From Maribacter luteus (GTDB lineage: Bacteria; Bacteroidota; Bacteroidia; Flavobacteriales; Flavobacteriaceae), in assembly GCF_009674825.1 (NCBI RefSeq), contig NZ_WKJH01000024.1, positions 1-64,000 of the forward strand: DNA of 64,000 nt, given 5' to 3'. Below, piece after piece: positions 1-9,881 of the stretch (position 1 is the first letter of the stretch; the number at the start of each line of letters is the position of its first letter). The translations under genes and the position numbers were made by a program. The notes under the pieces were generated by a model that saw only the letters and a program-made list of their open reading frames with translations, was not told where the DNA came from and searched no databases.

Positions 1-840
1 TTATCTTAATTCCGTTATTTTTGCGACATCCATATCCCCATAATCCAAGTTTTCACCGGCCATACCCCAAATAAAGGTATAGTTGGATGTTCCCGAACCA
101 CAGTGAATGGACCATGGTGGGGAAATGACCGCTTGGTTGTTTTGCATCCAAATATGACGTGTTTCCTGGGGTTGCCCCATAAAATGGCATACGGATTGCC
201 CTTCAGGTACATCCATATAAAAATAAACTTCCATCCTACGGTCATGAACATGTGCCGGCATGGTGTTCCATACACTTCCTGTCTTAAGTTCCGTCATTCC
301 CATTTGTAGTTGGCATGTTGTTACAATACCGCCTATGATCATCTGGTTCACCGTTCTATGGTTCGCCGTTTCCAGTGAACCCAATTCTAGTTTATTCGCC
401 TCTTCCAAGCTAACTTTTTTCGTTGGATACGTTGTGTGGGCCGGTGCAGAGTTTATATAGAACATCGCAGGCTTTTTAGGGTCATCGCTTTTAAAGACAA
501 CATCTTTGGCTCCCATTCCTATATACAAGGCATCTTTGTGCCCTAATTGATAAGAAACACCATCTATGTCAACACTTCCATTATCCCCTACATTAATGAT
601 TCCCATTTCACGTCTTTCCAAGAAAAAATCAGCCTTCAATGGGTCAATGGACTCTAATCTTAAAGGAGCTTCCGGAACTGCCGAACCGGCGATATACCGA
701 TCATAATGGGTATAGGTCAATGTTATGGCTCCTTTGGCCATAAGATCATCGATTAGAAACTCATCCCTTAAGGCTTTGGTATCGTATTTTTTTACTGCTT
801 CTGGACTAGAAGCATAGCGTGTTTGATATGTCGTGGACAT
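1..840 (-). CDS. kduI: 5-dehydro-4-deoxy-D-glucuronate isomerase (KduI)
   Basis: This enzyme isomerises 5-keto-4-deoxyuronate, the open form of the unsaturated uronate released by polysaccharide lyases, to 2,5-diketo-3-deoxygluconate in the cytoplasm. The 279-residue length matches the family. The cupin metal site is visible as H197, H199 and E204 in AHVHDRRMEV, with H246 in SIHCGSG, the same spacing as the zinc ligands of the E. coli enzyme. There is no signal peptide, which makes it the only clearly cytoplasmic protein of the window. It is the last gene in transcription order here, 24 bp after the DUF6250 gene. Its presence implies that some upstream enzyme makes 4,5-unsaturated uronate by beta-elimination. 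The stop codon is at positions 1-3, so the gene is complete. Confidence 0.97.
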   Translation of the reverse strand: MSTTYQTRYASSPEAVKKYDTKALRDEFLIDDLMAKGAITLTYTHYDRYIAGSAVPEAPLRLESIDPLKADFFLERREMGIINVGDNGSVDIDGVSYQLGHKDALYIGMGAKDVVFKSDDPKKPAMFYINSAPAHTTYPTKKVSLEEANKLELGSLETANHRTVNQMIIGGIVTTCQLQMGMTELKTGSVWNTMPAHVHDRRMEVYFYMDVPEGQSVCHFMGQPQETRHIWMQNNQAVISPPWSIHCGSGTSNYTFIWGMAGENLDYGDMDVAKITELR

Positions 841-864
841 AATATTTGGATTATTATATTAATA

Positions 865-1623
865 CTAATTTTTCGTAATCAACTTATGTACTTTAAAATT
901 GTCGATGGTCATATGGTTCTTTACTGTCCTAAAACCGAAATAACCAGACAAATAGGGATTTGCATCGTAAAGATCAACCATTAGAACATCGTCCCTATAA
1001 TATTGAATGATATTGTTATGGGCTATTATTTTGATATGGTATACCTTATTGGGCGTTAATAAAAAGTCAGGTTTTGTATAATCATATTCGGGTAACAGAG
1101 GTCTTTCCCCATTACCTACATAACGCCTAAAACGGGTTTTCGAATTATCGTGCCCACCTACTCCCATATAATAAAGTCTTAGGCTATCGTAATGTGAAAA
1201 TTTCCCACCTCGTTTTCCTGAATTCTCAAACAGGTTATCAGGATGCTCCATGTCCTTTGCCATCCAAAAACAGTTCATATCGGAAACACGGTCGTATGGC
1301 CCTCCATTACTGATTATATAGGTGTCGTATTCAATAAGAATGGAACCTTCCAATTCTTTTTTAAACCAAATGGTGCACCCCGCGGCATCGGTAATTTCCA
1401 ATTTGCCATTCTTGATTTCGGTTTTACCACCTTCCATCTGCTCTACTACCCAATTGTCTATGTCGTTTGAATCAAAATCCTCTTCATGAATCAATTTGGG
1501 AATGACCTTAACGGAATCATTTAAAACGATAACCTTACCCTGTGCACAGGAAATAGTACTAAGGGTAATAGTAAATAGAAGTAAAAAAGTAAATGCTCGG
1601 GTGATTGACATATATTTTTTCAT
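865..1623 (-). CDS. DUF6250-type secreted lipoprotein
   Basis: This is a predicted lipoprotein of about 252 residues whose core resembles the DUF6250 family, which is found in polysaccharide loci and predicted to have a concanavalin-like beta-sandwich. Landmarks are an aromatic-rich segment WFKKELEG, the central MNCFWMAKDMEHPD with FENSGKRGGKFSHYDSLRLYYMG after it, and a C-terminal SGYFGFRTVKNHM strand typical of LamG-like folds. I chose the ATG at 1623 because MKKYMSITRAFTFLLLF leads into a lipobox (LSTISC). The longer frame to 1704 would need a GTG start and would bury the leader. The role is not established; binding to, or cleavage of, a uronic oligosaccharide is possible. It follows the DUF1080 gene, which has a similar predicted fold, across a 178-bp spacer. 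Confidence 0.75.
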   Translation of the reverse strand: MKKYMSITRAFTFLLLFTITLSTISCAQGKVIVLNDSVKVIPKLIHEEDFDSNDIDNWVVEQMEGGKTEIKNGKLEITDAAGCTIWFKKELEGSILIEYDTYIISNGGPYDRVSDMNCFWMAKDMEHPDNLFENSGKRGGKFSHYDSLRLYYMGVGGHDNSKTRFRRYVGNGERPLLPEYDYTKPDFLLTPNKVYHIKIIAHNNIIQYYRDDVLMVDLYDANPYLSGYFGFRTVKNHMTIDNFKVHKLITKN

Positions 1624-1829
1624 TAAGATCGATATGTTTTCGTAATCCTTACTCGTTTGAAGAACTAAGGCATACGCAAGTTGGCAAAAAGTATGGTTGG
1701 CCACTATAAATCATAGTTCCAAAATTATAAACGATGATTCATTTGAAGTGTAAGGGTTCATATGCAAGTATAAAACCTTGAACCCAGTGAAAAACCAAAA
1801 TAGAAATAAAAGGTGGACATTAAAACTTC

Positions 1830-2651
1830 TCAATCTTTTAAAAACTTCCTCATGGGAACGATCCTTTTAAACTCTTTGATCTTGATGTTACGGTAATAAA
1901 TCTCAGCCGTTTCAGATTGAAATCCTATTACCCCTTCACTTACTGAGAGATCGGTCGCCATGTTTACGATTTCACCATTTAGTTTATGGATCACATATTT
2001 ATTGCCCATAACAATGATCTCGCATTCATTCCATTCATCGTTGAGTGCATAGTATTTGGCTTTGCCCGACCCATGAAGTTCATTTTTCTTTTGTTCAAAT
2101 TTCTTACCTCCTTTACTGGGCAAAAGAAAGGTTTTTCCATCTCCCGAATACCAATCCAAAGTGGTCCCAGCAGCCCAAAAATCCCCTGTATGGTTTTTAT
2201 TGGCAATGTGGTTATAGCGAATTTGGTATTCATTACCTTTTGGCCATATCTTATCGTCATAAACATGATAATAACATCCTGCATCATATTGCCATTGATC
2301 GAAGTTGTTCGCTATTTTTTTACCCCATTTGTACTCGAATCGAAGTATGTATTTACCGTATTTCTTTTTAGTAAAAAACAGCCCGTGTGTCCCATTTTCA
2401 CCCGTATTCAAATTTAAACTATCAGGAAAATCCTTGAACACATGAACAATACCATCTTCAATGACATACACTTTTTTTGCCATTTCCGAATCACCATTCC
2501 TTAGCTTAAGATTCCACCCATCCCAGTTTTCACCATTGAATAAATACAAAAAATCATCATCCTTTGACGTTGTGTCCTGTGCTAGTGCAATGTTTGAAGA
2601 AAGACCGAAAAAGATAATTATTAAACCGGTAATCCAGAGTTGATTTTTCAT
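1830..2651 (-). CDS. DUF1080 / 3-keto-disaccharide hydrolase-like secreted protein
   Basis: The protein belongs by pattern to the DUF1080 (3-keto-disaccharide hydrolase) family, a beta-jelly-roll fold. The opening YLFNGENWDGWNLK is the usual family start, followed by a YILRFEYKWG strand, the WAAGTTLDWYSGDG region, WNECEIIVMGNKYVIHKLNG, and a terminal IGFQSETAEIYYRNIKIKE. Some members cleave 3-keto-glycosides made by a partner oxidoreductase; others have no known activity. A Sec signal ends near ALAQ. The frame is open to 2666, but that codon is TTG, whereas 2651 is ATG followed directly by a normal leader, so 2651 is used. That leaves 11 bp to the GH3 stop, so the two genes are probably co-transcribed. 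Confidence 0.8.
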   Translation of the reverse strand: MKNQLWITGLIIIFFGLSSNIALAQDTTSKDDDFLYLFNGENWDGWNLKLRNGDSEMAKKVYVIEDGIVHVFKDFPDSLNLNTGENGTHGLFFTKKKYGKYILRFEYKWGKKIANNFDQWQYDAGCYYHVYDDKIWPKGNEYQIRYNHIANKNHTGDFWAAGTTLDWYSGDGKTFLLPSKGGKKFEQKKNELHGSGKAKYYALNDEWNECEIIVMGNKYVIHKLNGEIVNMATDLSVSEGVIGFQSETAEIYYRNIKIKEFKRIVPMRKFLKD

Positions 2652-2662
2652 TTTTTTGTTTA

Positions 2663-5071
2663 TCAATCGATTATTTCAAATTTTCCTTTTAAATGTATAT
2701 TTTCCGAAGAACTGCCCACCAAAACTTGGAAAAAACCAGGTTCAACGGTCCAGTTCATATGCTTGTCGAGTAACTCCAAATCATCGGGATGCAAAGTAAA
2801 ATGGATGGTTTTAGTTTCATTGGGTAGCAGATGCACCCTTTCGAATCCGCGTAATTGACTTTCATATGTCGTAACACTACTCACCTCATCCTTTACATAA
2901 AGCTGCACTACTTCATCCCCCTCCCGCTTTCCGGTATTCTTGATTTTGAACGACACCTGGATGTCACTTTCGGAATGCTTGGTTTTTTGATCTATTGTCA
3001 GGTCACTATACTCAAAAGTGGTATAACTTAGTCCATAACCAAAGGGGTATAACGATCCCAGCACCCTGGTACGGCCAAATCCGTTGGGGCCGACCTCGGG
3101 TTGGCTTGCTTGGGAACCGGGTTTAAAAGGAAAGTTCAAGGGAATCTGGCCCACGCTCTTTGGGAAAGTGGTCGTAAGCTTCCCTCCCGGATTATAATCC
3201 CCAAACAAGGTTTCGGCAATGACCTCCCCTGCCGAGACACTGGGAAACCATGCCTCAAGAATGGCCGGTATATATTTATTCTCCCAGTTGATCGTTAACG
3301 GTTGCCCGTTTATAAGTACGAGTACTACAGGTTTACCCGTTGCATACAAGGCCTGGACCAATTGAAGTTGCCTACCGGGAAGCCCTAAACCTGTGCGTGA
3401 CATACTCTCCCCCACTCTTTTATCATCTTCACCGACCACTGCGATGATAATATCGGCGTTTGGGGCTTTTTCCACTGCTGCATCGATCCCTGCCTGTTCT
3501 TCTTTTGTCAAAGGAGTCGGGATGATCTCGGTTACAGGCCAATCAGGATCTACTACCTCGCAACCTTTTTCATACACAACGTTCAATCTTCCGTCCCCAT
3601 AATTTTTTATCCCCTCATACACCGTTACTGCCGGGTTATCCGAAGGACCGTATCGGCTATACATAAAATTAACCTCTTTGGCCAGCGGACCCGTTACCAA
3701 AACATTCTTGATTTTATTGCTATCCAACGGAAGTAGATTTCCCTCATTTTTTAAAAGAACGAGCGATTCCCTATTGATTTGTTTGGCAAAAGTCTCATCG
3801 TCTTGGGTATGCACCGTTGTATCGGCTGCTTTCGCATTTTCAACAAAAGGACTATCGAACAACCCCAATTCAAATTTCACCCGTAATATTTCAGAAACCC
3901 TAAGGTCAATGGTCTTCATCGATATTTTACCTTCATTGATCAACTCCCTCAAGGGTTCTACAAAGGATTCGGGGGTCCTAAAAGTAGTACGTACATTCAA
4001 GCCTGCTTCGACCACCTGCCTAACGGCTTCTTTATAATCCTCTGCCACATGGTGTTTGTCGGAAACATATTCCACTGCCTCGCTATCGGAAACAACATAT
4101 CCCTTAAATCCATATTTTTCACGAAGCAACTCCGTCAAGAAATAATGACTTGCCGTAACCGGCACCCCATCATAATCGTTATAACTGCTCATAACCCCCA
4201 AGGGTGATGCTTCTTCAATCACCCTTTTAAAAGGGTACAGATACATTTGGTGCATTTCCCGTGGTGCTACGTGGGGATCGGTACGGGCGGCCCCGTCACG
4301 CGCCCCTTTGGGAACACTATAGACTGCAAAATGCTTTAATGTCGAAGCAACCCCTTCCGATTGGATACCCAAGGTCATTTGCTTGCCCATTTCCGCAATA
4401 TGGAATGGGTCTTCCCCATAACATTCGAGTACCCGGCCCCAACGTGGGTCTCGGGCAACATCCAAAATAGGGGCATAAACATTGGTGTATCCCAAAGCCT
4501 TTGCTTCTCGACCTACTATCTGCCCGGCTTTATAAACCAACTCCTTGTTCCATGTACTTCCTATACCGATTGGCGCTGGGAGCGGTGTTGCTTTTTTATG
4601 ACAAAGGCCATGTATGCCCTCATTGGTGAAATCCACAGGAATTCCCATACGGGTCTCCTCAACAAACCATTTCTGTACTTTGTTGATGGCATCTGCATGG
4701 GTACTGAAAGGAAAGGAATATTGCGTACGTGTTTTTTCCTGGTTCCAAATGGTATTCAAATGTTCGTCAATATTTCCTATACCGTCTTTCCATACCCTAT
4801 TTTTCCATTCAGGTGTGGGCAACTCATCTTCCAATACCCTGGCATAACCATATAAAGTGGCCATCTGGCAGGTTTTTTCATCGACGTTCATTAAAGAAAC
4901 CAGGTTATTTACTCTGGCCTCTAAAGACGCTTTAGGATCTTCAAAAACATCCTTAACGCCGTTTTTATTAAAATCGATCCAATCTTTATGGTATATGGGA
5001 TTCTTCCCCGTTTTCATTCCTATACAGAGAAAGAAAAAAGTAAACATCGCTATAAACTTGAATGGCTTCAT
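2663..5071 (-). CDS. Glycoside hydrolase family 3 beta-glycosidase
   Basis: This is an exported GH3 exo-beta-glycosidase of 802 residues. The N-terminal barrel (about residues 45-400) carries the LKHF motif (K246, H247) and the nucleophile region KGYVVSDSEAV, where D329 is the expected nucleophile. The alpha/beta sandwich (about 430-650) has the glycine-rich AVVGEDDKRVGE stretch, and a fibronectin-III-like domain ends the protein (about 690-800, GDEVVQLYVKD). GH3 enzymes of this layout remove terminal beta-glucose or beta-xylose. With two GH39 genes, two GH43 genes and GH120 nearby, beta-xylosidase is the likelier activity, but the sequence does not decide this. The start has an ordinary hydrophobic leader (FIAMFTFFFLCIG). 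Confidence 0.95.
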   Translation of the reverse strand: MKPFKFIAMFTFFFLCIGMKTGKNPIYHKDWIDFNKNGVKDVFEDPKASLEARVNNLVSLMNVDEKTCQMATLYGYARVLEDELPTPEWKNRVWKDGIGNIDEHLNTIWNQEKTRTQYSFPFSTHADAINKVQKWFVEETRMGIPVDFTNEGIHGLCHKKATPLPAPIGIGSTWNKELVYKAGQIVGREAKALGYTNVYAPILDVARDPRWGRVLECYGEDPFHIAEMGKQMTLGIQSEGVASTLKHFAVYSVPKGARDGAARTDPHVAPREMHQMYLYPFKRVIEEASPLGVMSSYNDYDGVPVTASHYFLTELLREKYGFKGYVVSDSEAVEYVSDKHHVAEDYKEAVRQVVEAGLNVRTTFRTPESFVEPLRELINEGKISMKTIDLRVSEILRVKFELGLFDSPFVENAKAADTTVHTQDDETFAKQINRESLVLLKNEGNLLPLDSNKIKNVLVTGPLAKEVNFMYSRYGPSDNPAVTVYEGIKNYGDGRLNVVYEKGCEVVDPDWPVTEIIPTPLTKEEQAGIDAAVEKAPNADIIIAVVGEDDKRVGESMSRTGLGLPGRQLQLVQALYATGKPVVLVLINGQPLTINWENKYIPAILEAWFPSVSAGEVIAETLFGDYNPGGKLTTTFPKSVGQIPLNFPFKPGSQASQPEVGPNGFGRTRVLGSLYPFGYGLSYTTFEYSDLTIDQKTKHSESDIQVSFKIKNTGKREGDEVVQLYVKDEVSSVTTYESQLRGFERVHLLPNETKTIHFTLHPDDLELLDKHMNWTVEPGFFQVLVGSSSENIHLKGKFEIID

Positions 5072-5152
5072 TATATTTCTTTTTTATCGCATCATACTAT
5101 TCTCTTGCATCCCATACCATAGGGATGGGCTAAAGTGAATATCCTTGAATGT

Positions 5153-6796
5153 TTAATTGACCTGCTCGATCAATACCAAACTCCATGGGGTAATCTCATG
5201 TTCAATTACAAGTTCCCCTTTCGCATCGGCAAAAAGGAATTCCGTTTTCATGGAATTCGCATAATCTTTCATCACCTTGATCTGTTCCCTGGTCGGTGGC
5301 TCCGGTTTCCCCATGGCCTCCCAAAAATTATGGATGTTACCATGGTCTTTATCCATGATTTCGATTTTGAACAAAGTACCGGGGGCTAGGTCTGTAAATG
5401 ACAATTCAAGCTTTTTGGAAGTACCCTCTTCCCTTTTATTGGCCCCGGAAGGAACGGCATTGACGTATTCTTCCGGATAATTATACGCCAAGGCCACGAT
5501 CTTATCATCAGAAGACTTTTTACTTACAAAAACGTGATCATCCTTGTATAACTTTTGATCCCCTAGTTGATGTAACATACGATATGCATGATAGGAAGGC
5601 TTAACCAAGCCTTGAAAGTTTATCATCCCGAATCCGCCATGGAAAATACTGGCAGCCCCGCCTTTTTCCTCAAAAATATCGGTAAACGTCCATAAGGACA
5701 AGGAATTCGTCAATCCGATACATTCCAAATTACTTCTAACAATATATGCCGCAGAAGGTAGTCGATCGTGCATATGATCCCTACTACTGGGACTGGTGTT
5801 CCATTCGGTAAGGTGGATCTCGACATCCGGAAATGGACTTTTGGCAATGGTATTTTTAAGCCATTGCAGATCTTCTTTTAAAGAATATACGTAACGTGTG
5901 AGTCCTTTCCCTTTTCCCGTTTCCGGATTGAACGCATAATCGGTAGGATAAGGATGGGTACTCACAAAATCTACGGGAAGTTTCTCTTTCTTACAGTATT
6001 TTAGAAAGTCCTCTATCCATACTCCATGCCATTCCAGACTATTGACATCCTCTGTATTAAAAACAGCATCCGAAACGTCATTATTGGTTATTTCCCCATC
6101 AAAGCGTGTATCGGGCACAAAATTACTCGTAGAGGGACCACCGATTTTCAACCGTTCATCGACCGACTTAACGGCCAAGGCCGATTGCTTATACAATTCG
6201 AAATATTGCGACTTGGTACCATCCCAAAAGAACGGATAAAGGTTAGGTTCGTTCCATACTTCAAAATACCAGGTCAATACTTCCTCAATTCCATAGCGGT
6301 CTACACAATGTTGGGTGAACGCCTTGACCAAATCGTGCCATTTCCCAAAAGAATCGTCTGCCGGGGTAATATTGGCCTTCCACCAAAAAACCGTCTTGGA
6401 ATTCTCGGCGGCCATACTTGTGGGAAAAAAAGCCAATTCAACAAAGGGTTTCACCTTTACATCTAACATCCTATCGAACAGATCGTCTATATACTGCCAA
6501 TTGTAAACGGTTTTTCCCCTTTCTTCAATTATGGGAAACATGTCATCGTGGAAAAGTCCGTGAAAACGAACATACTCAAAGCCACAGTTTTCTTGCACCT
6601 GTTCCAATTGTTCGAGCCAACCGGCCCTTAAGCCCTCATTGGCACGACCTGCCCCAACCATCTTGCTCCAATAATGATCAAACTTTTCGCCACTGTCATT
6701 GGCATTGATAACAATAGGTTGCTGTGCTACGGCAAACAGTCCAGCGAACAGGACAAATGCCATAATCAAAATATTCTCTCTAATCTTACAATTCAT
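5153..6796 (-). CDS. Glycoside hydrolase family 39 beta-xylosidase-like, copy 1
   Basis: This is an exported GH39 (alpha/beta)8-barrel enzyme of about 547 residues. The acid/base is E183 in YFEVWNEPNL and the nucleophile is E331 in HLTEWNTSPSSRD. The substrate-side motif GAGRANEGLRAGW is near residue 50 and FHDDM near residue 85. GH39 members remove beta-xylose, and related marine enzymes act on uronic-acid oligosaccharides carrying xylose. A second, closely similar gene lies at 31844-33478. The start is placed at ATG 6796, two codons inside the frame's TTG, because it leads into a clean signal peptide ending near VAQQ. It lies 11 bp after the GH30 gene and 81 bp before GH3, so three beta-glycosidases sit in a row. 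Confidence 0.95.
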   Translation of the reverse strand: MNCKIRENILIMAFVLFAGLFAVAQQPIVINANDSGEKFDHYWSKMVGAGRANEGLRAGWLEQLEQVQENCGFEYVRFHGLFHDDMFPIIEERGKTVYNWQYIDDLFDRMLDVKVKPFVELAFFPTSMAAENSKTVFWWKANITPADDSFGKWHDLVKAFTQHCVDRYGIEEVLTWYFEVWNEPNLYPFFWDGTKSQYFELYKQSALAVKSVDERLKIGGPSTSNFVPDTRFDGEITNNDVSDAVFNTEDVNSLEWHGVWIEDFLKYCKKEKLPVDFVSTHPYPTDYAFNPETGKGKGLTRYVYSLKEDLQWLKNTIAKSPFPDVEIHLTEWNTSPSSRDHMHDRLPSAAYIVRSNLECIGLTNSLSLWTFTDIFEEKGGAASIFHGGFGMINFQGLVKPSYHAYRMLHQLGDQKLYKDDHVFVSKKSSDDKIVALAYNYPEEYVNAVPSGANKREEGTSKKLELSFTDLAPGTLFKIEIMDKDHGNIHNFWEAMGKPEPPTREQIKVMKDYANSMKTEFLFADAKGELVIEHEITPWSLVLIEQVN

Positions 6797-6807
6797 TTCC
6801 AATGGAT

Positions 6808-8259
6808 TTATTCGGTTATCAAAAGTGTGCTGATCGACTTGGGGTTGACATTCACGGCAAAACGCGCTTCGCTTATTATGATATTCAACGTCTCTTGGGT
6901 ATCCTTGGGATTATTGACCAATACGGCAATACGCCCATCCTTCAATTTAAACACCGCATGGTTTTTACCTTCTGAGGATTTCAAGTAATGGTCGCCGGGT
7001 TGCACAAAATGCGATATATGTTTAAATAAATAAAACTCATCCGTATAGGTGACTTTTTTAGCAGTCCTATCCACAACCACCATAGAATTCTGTGGCCAGC
7101 CCCATGCACTTTTTCCCGTTTCATCCAAAACCATGTTCCAATACATATGGGACCCCGCTCCATTATTTAAAAAGTGTACAAGGGTGTTCCATGAACTTTC
7201 TAAGGAAGTCCAATCATTTTCATGCTCTCCACACTTATTTTCGGTTTGCATCAATTTGATGCCAGGATACTCTTTATGAATAGTTGGTATGGCCTTTGAC
7301 CCACCCCATTGGAAACCAATTCCTTTTATGTATTTGCTTGCATCCTTAAATTTTAAAACGGTTCTTACATAATTAGGGTCACCAGAATTAACCGTTCCCA
7401 ACCATATTTCTGCATCCAGATTATCTGCCTTGAATTGTGGTCCTAAAAATTCACTTATAAAATATCCCATATCTTCTGGTCTCCATGTACAACTTGGCCA
7501 GTTAGGTTGATATGCAATTTCATTTTGGGGTTGAATGGAAAACAGTTCTATACCTTCTTTTTTATAAGCTTGTACAAATTTTGAAAAATATAGTGCGTAC
7601 GCCTTTAAATAGCGCTCTTGCATTTTAAATGCCGTAGCGTTGTTCAAGATTTGGGCTTCTGGATTCATTTTATTCCCATCTAAAGCGTTTCCAAACTCGC
7701 CACTTCTCATAGCATAATGGTCATTTACTTTCATCCATGCCGGAGGTGTCCATGGTGATGCCCAAATTTTTAGTTCTGGGTTTACTTCTAATGCAGCTTC
7801 TAAATAGGGAATTAAAATGTAGCGGTCTCTATCTATATTAAAATCGCGCATTTCAAAATCTTCCGGAACATCATTGCTAGAATAATAACTCAAGGCATAG
7901 TCAGAAGCTCCCAACGGGATTCTGCACATAGAGAAATTACACCCCTCATCGGAAAACAGATCCTTAAAGACCTGTTTTGAGGATCCTTTGGGCAAGGCCT
8001 CCAAAGCATCCCACCCCAATTCATTGAACGCTCCGCCTATACCATCGATCTCCTGTAGTAGACTATCGGTATACACCACAATGTCGGTCGCATTGGCAGC
8101 CGTTTCTTTGGATAAAAACTTTTTGGCCTTGACCCATCGTTCGGAAGCCGTAGTATATACCATTTCCACTTTTTGGGAAAATGCCGGATTAAAGGCAAAA
8201 AACATCAATAGTATGACACCATATTTTCCAATTCGCATTGTATTTCTTTTTATTTCCAT
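6808..8259 (-). CDS. Glycoside hydrolase family 30 beta-glycosidase
   Basis: This is an exported GH30 enzyme of 483 residues with a (beta/alpha)8 barrel plus a side beta-sandwich. The acid/base is E247 in SIQPQNEIAY and the nucleophile is E340 in LMQTENKCGE. The GIGGAFNELG motif near residue 73 and KIWASPWTPPAWMK near residue 165 are family signatures. GH30 covers beta-glucosidases, beta-1,6-glucanases, beta-fucosidases and beta-xylosidases. Given the many xylosidases around it, xylose or fucose are reasonable targets, but this is inference. ATG codons occur at 8259 and 8238 and both give a usable leader; the longer form is listed. The central part of the gene (about 7400-7900) looks more AT-rich than its ends. 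Confidence 0.93.
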   Translation of the reverse strand: MEIKRNTMRIGKYGVILLMFFAFNPAFSQKVEMVYTTASERWVKAKKFLSKETAANATDIVVYTDSLLQEIDGIGGAFNELGWDALEALPKGSSKQVFKDLFSDEGCNFSMCRIPLGASDYALSYYSSNDVPEDFEMRDFNIDRDRYILIPYLEAALEVNPELKIWASPWTPPAWMKVNDHYAMRSGEFGNALDGNKMNPEAQILNNATAFKMQERYLKAYALYFSKFVQAYKKEGIELFSIQPQNEIAYQPNWPSCTWRPEDMGYFISEFLGPQFKADNLDAEIWLGTVNSGDPNYVRTVLKFKDASKYIKGIGFQWGGSKAIPTIHKEYPGIKLMQTENKCGEHENDWTSLESSWNTLVHFLNNGAGSHMYWNMVLDETGKSAWGWPQNSMVVVDRTAKKVTYTDEFYLFKHISHFVQPGDHYLKSSEGKNHAVFKLKDGRIAVLVNNPKDTQETLNIIISEARFAVNVNPKSISTLLITE

Positions 8260-8288
8260 TTTTTATGATCTGTTTAGCATTTGATACA

Positions 8289-9881
8289 TTATTCCGTGGT
8301 AAAAACGGCCGCTGGAAGCCCTTCTTTATTGTATAGATTCGCTCCCTCCGGATTAGACGACCATGCATAACGGACATGGGTAGGATCTGTAATCTCAGGA
8401 TGGGATACTTCAATCTTATTTTTGGAAATTATATGGGCTTCTGCAGGTTTCCAAACACCATCCACACCCTTGACCTCAAACCATTTTAAAGGCTTGTCTA
8501 CAGCCACAGTAGCATTTAACAGCTGTTTCTCACCGACTATTAAACCAGAACCCACTTCCTTGAATTCTATTTGAATTTTATCCCCTATTACTTTATAAGA
8601 GTTGTAGAGTGGCCCACTTATGACAGGCACATTCATACCGTAATCATTCTTTAAGGCCCAAAGTGCCAATCGTTTACCTGCATCCATTTTATTATGCGGG
8701 TGTACATCTTTTGCCTCCCCTAAATCATACAGCACCGCCATTCCCGTCTTCGGCAATTTGAGTGTCCTCCTTAAATGATCGTTTACCATTGCCCATCCTA
8801 AATCAGAGCGTCTATCCGGCACTTTATACGCTGCTAATTGCATCCAGTAAAAAGGCATGGTGCCCTGGCCCCATGCTTCCCTCCAACTTTTGATCAATGT
8901 GGTAAAGTAAGCTTCGTACCGTTCCTCGAAAAAATGTGAATTACTCTCACCTTGATACCATAAAACACCTTTTACCTTATAAGGAATTATGGGATTGACC
9001 ATGCCATTGTACAGCGTTGTAGGGTTTTGCATATTATTCAACGGATGCTTGCTATTGGGTTTGGATCCCGGCCTGCCTTTGGCTATCCATTTTTCATATT
9101 TTACTTCATACAGGGTATCCCTAAAATTATCGGCATCCACTTTTTTAATGGCGGACTTTAATTCGGACATAGTGGCCTCATAGTACGCTTTTAGATTTTC
9201 ATCGGCCAGATACACCTTTTCTGAAATCCATGGTTGAATACGGGTGCCTCCCCAAGAACATTCCACCAATCCTATGGGCACGTCCAGTGCCTTTCGTAAT
9301 TCTTTTGCGAAAAAATATCCTGTAGCCGTTATTTTACCTATTTGTTCGGGGTTTGCACTGATCCAATGTCCTTCAAAATTGGTTTGTGGTTTAAATAACG
9401 AGGTGGTCTGAAGAACTTCGATATGCCTAATATGATCATCATTGGCGGTAGCAACTTCATTTCTTATGTATTCCACCAAAGGTTGGTATTGAGGTTCCCT
9501 TGCATCTTTTACAAATTTGGAGAGTTCAAAATCCATATTCGATTGTCCCGTGCACAACCAAACCTCACCTGATAAAACATCGTTGATTTCAATGCGGTTA
9601 TTTCCTGAAATGGTGATTTTATGGGGTCCACCGGCCCTTGGGGTCTGTAGATCCACACGCCATTTACCGTCCTTGCCGGTTACAACGGTTGCCTTGTTTC
9701 CCCAACTGCCCACCACCTCTACTTGTTCCCCTGCATCTGCCCATCCCCAAATAGGGACTTCAGTTTCCCTTTGAATGACCATATGGTCAGAAAAAATGGC
9801 ATTGACCGATACGTCCGCCAATAAAAATTGGGGTGAAAAAATCAGACCAACACATAATATCCTAAAAAATAATCCAAGCAT
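8289..9881 (-). CDS. Sialate O-acetylesterase-like carbohydrate esterase
   Basis: This 530-residue exported SGNH-type esterase is of the sialate O-acetylesterase (DUF303) family. The nucleophile is S114 in WLCTGQSNMDFE, and the second conserved block is GVLWYQGESN. The N-terminal jelly-roll (about 25-100, with SDHMVIQRE and PIWGWADAGE) is typical of these proteins. In polysaccharide loci such enzymes remove acetyl groups from many sugars, not only sialic acid, and no other sialic-acid gene is present here. It precedes the GH30/GH39/GH3 run. A 265-bp spacer separates it from the upstream beta-helix gene, one of the longest in the window, so a promoter may lie there, although I could not identify one. 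Confidence 0.93.
   Translation of the reverse strand: MLGLFFRILCVGLIFSPQFLLADVSVNAIFSDHMVIQRETEVPIWGWADAGEQVEVVGSWGNKATVVTGKDGKWRVDLQTPRAGGPHKITISGNNRIEINDVLSGEVWLCTGQSNMDFELSKFVKDAREPQYQPLVEYIRNEVATANDDHIRHIEVLQTTSLFKPQTNFEGHWISANPEQIGKITATGYFFAKELRKALDVPIGLVECSWGGTRIQPWISEKVYLADENLKAYYEATMSELKSAIKKVDADNFRDTLYEVKYEKWIAKGRPGSKPNSKHPLNNMQNPTTLYNGMVNPIIPYKVKGVLWYQGESNSHFFEERYEAYFTTLIKSWREAWGQGTMPFYWMQLAAYKVPDRRSDLGWAMVNDHLRRTLKLPKTGMAVLYDLGEAKDVHPHNKMDAGKRLALWALKNDYGMNVPVISGPLYNSYKVIGDKIQIEFKEVGSGLIVGEKQLLNATVAVDKPLKWFEVKGVDGVWKPAEAHIISKNKIEVSHPEITDPTHVRYAWSSNPEGANLYNKEGLPAAVFTTE

Noticed and set aside
1720-1727. A minus-strand TAATTTTG resembling the Bacteroidota minus-7 promoter box, about 100 bases before the DUF6250 gene
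   Set aside because: No TTG element at the expected distance upstream, and such short AT-rich matches are common by chance.
1754-1785. Inverted repeat GGGTTCA/TGAACCC in the spacer after the DUF1080 gene
   Set aside because: Only 7-bp arms, an 18-base spacer and no T-tract; too weak for a terminator or operator call.
1986-2417. Plus-strand frame of 143 codons opposite the DUF1080 gene, and similar long plus-strand frames elsewhere such as 27207-27773 and 6026-6466
   Set aside because: They lie antisense to well-supported genes, have no domain or leader, and show compositions expected of shadow frames.
5108-5127. Short inverted repeat CATCCC/GGGATG between GH3 and GH39 copy 1
   Set aside because: Six base pairs, no T-tract on the minus strand; likely chance.
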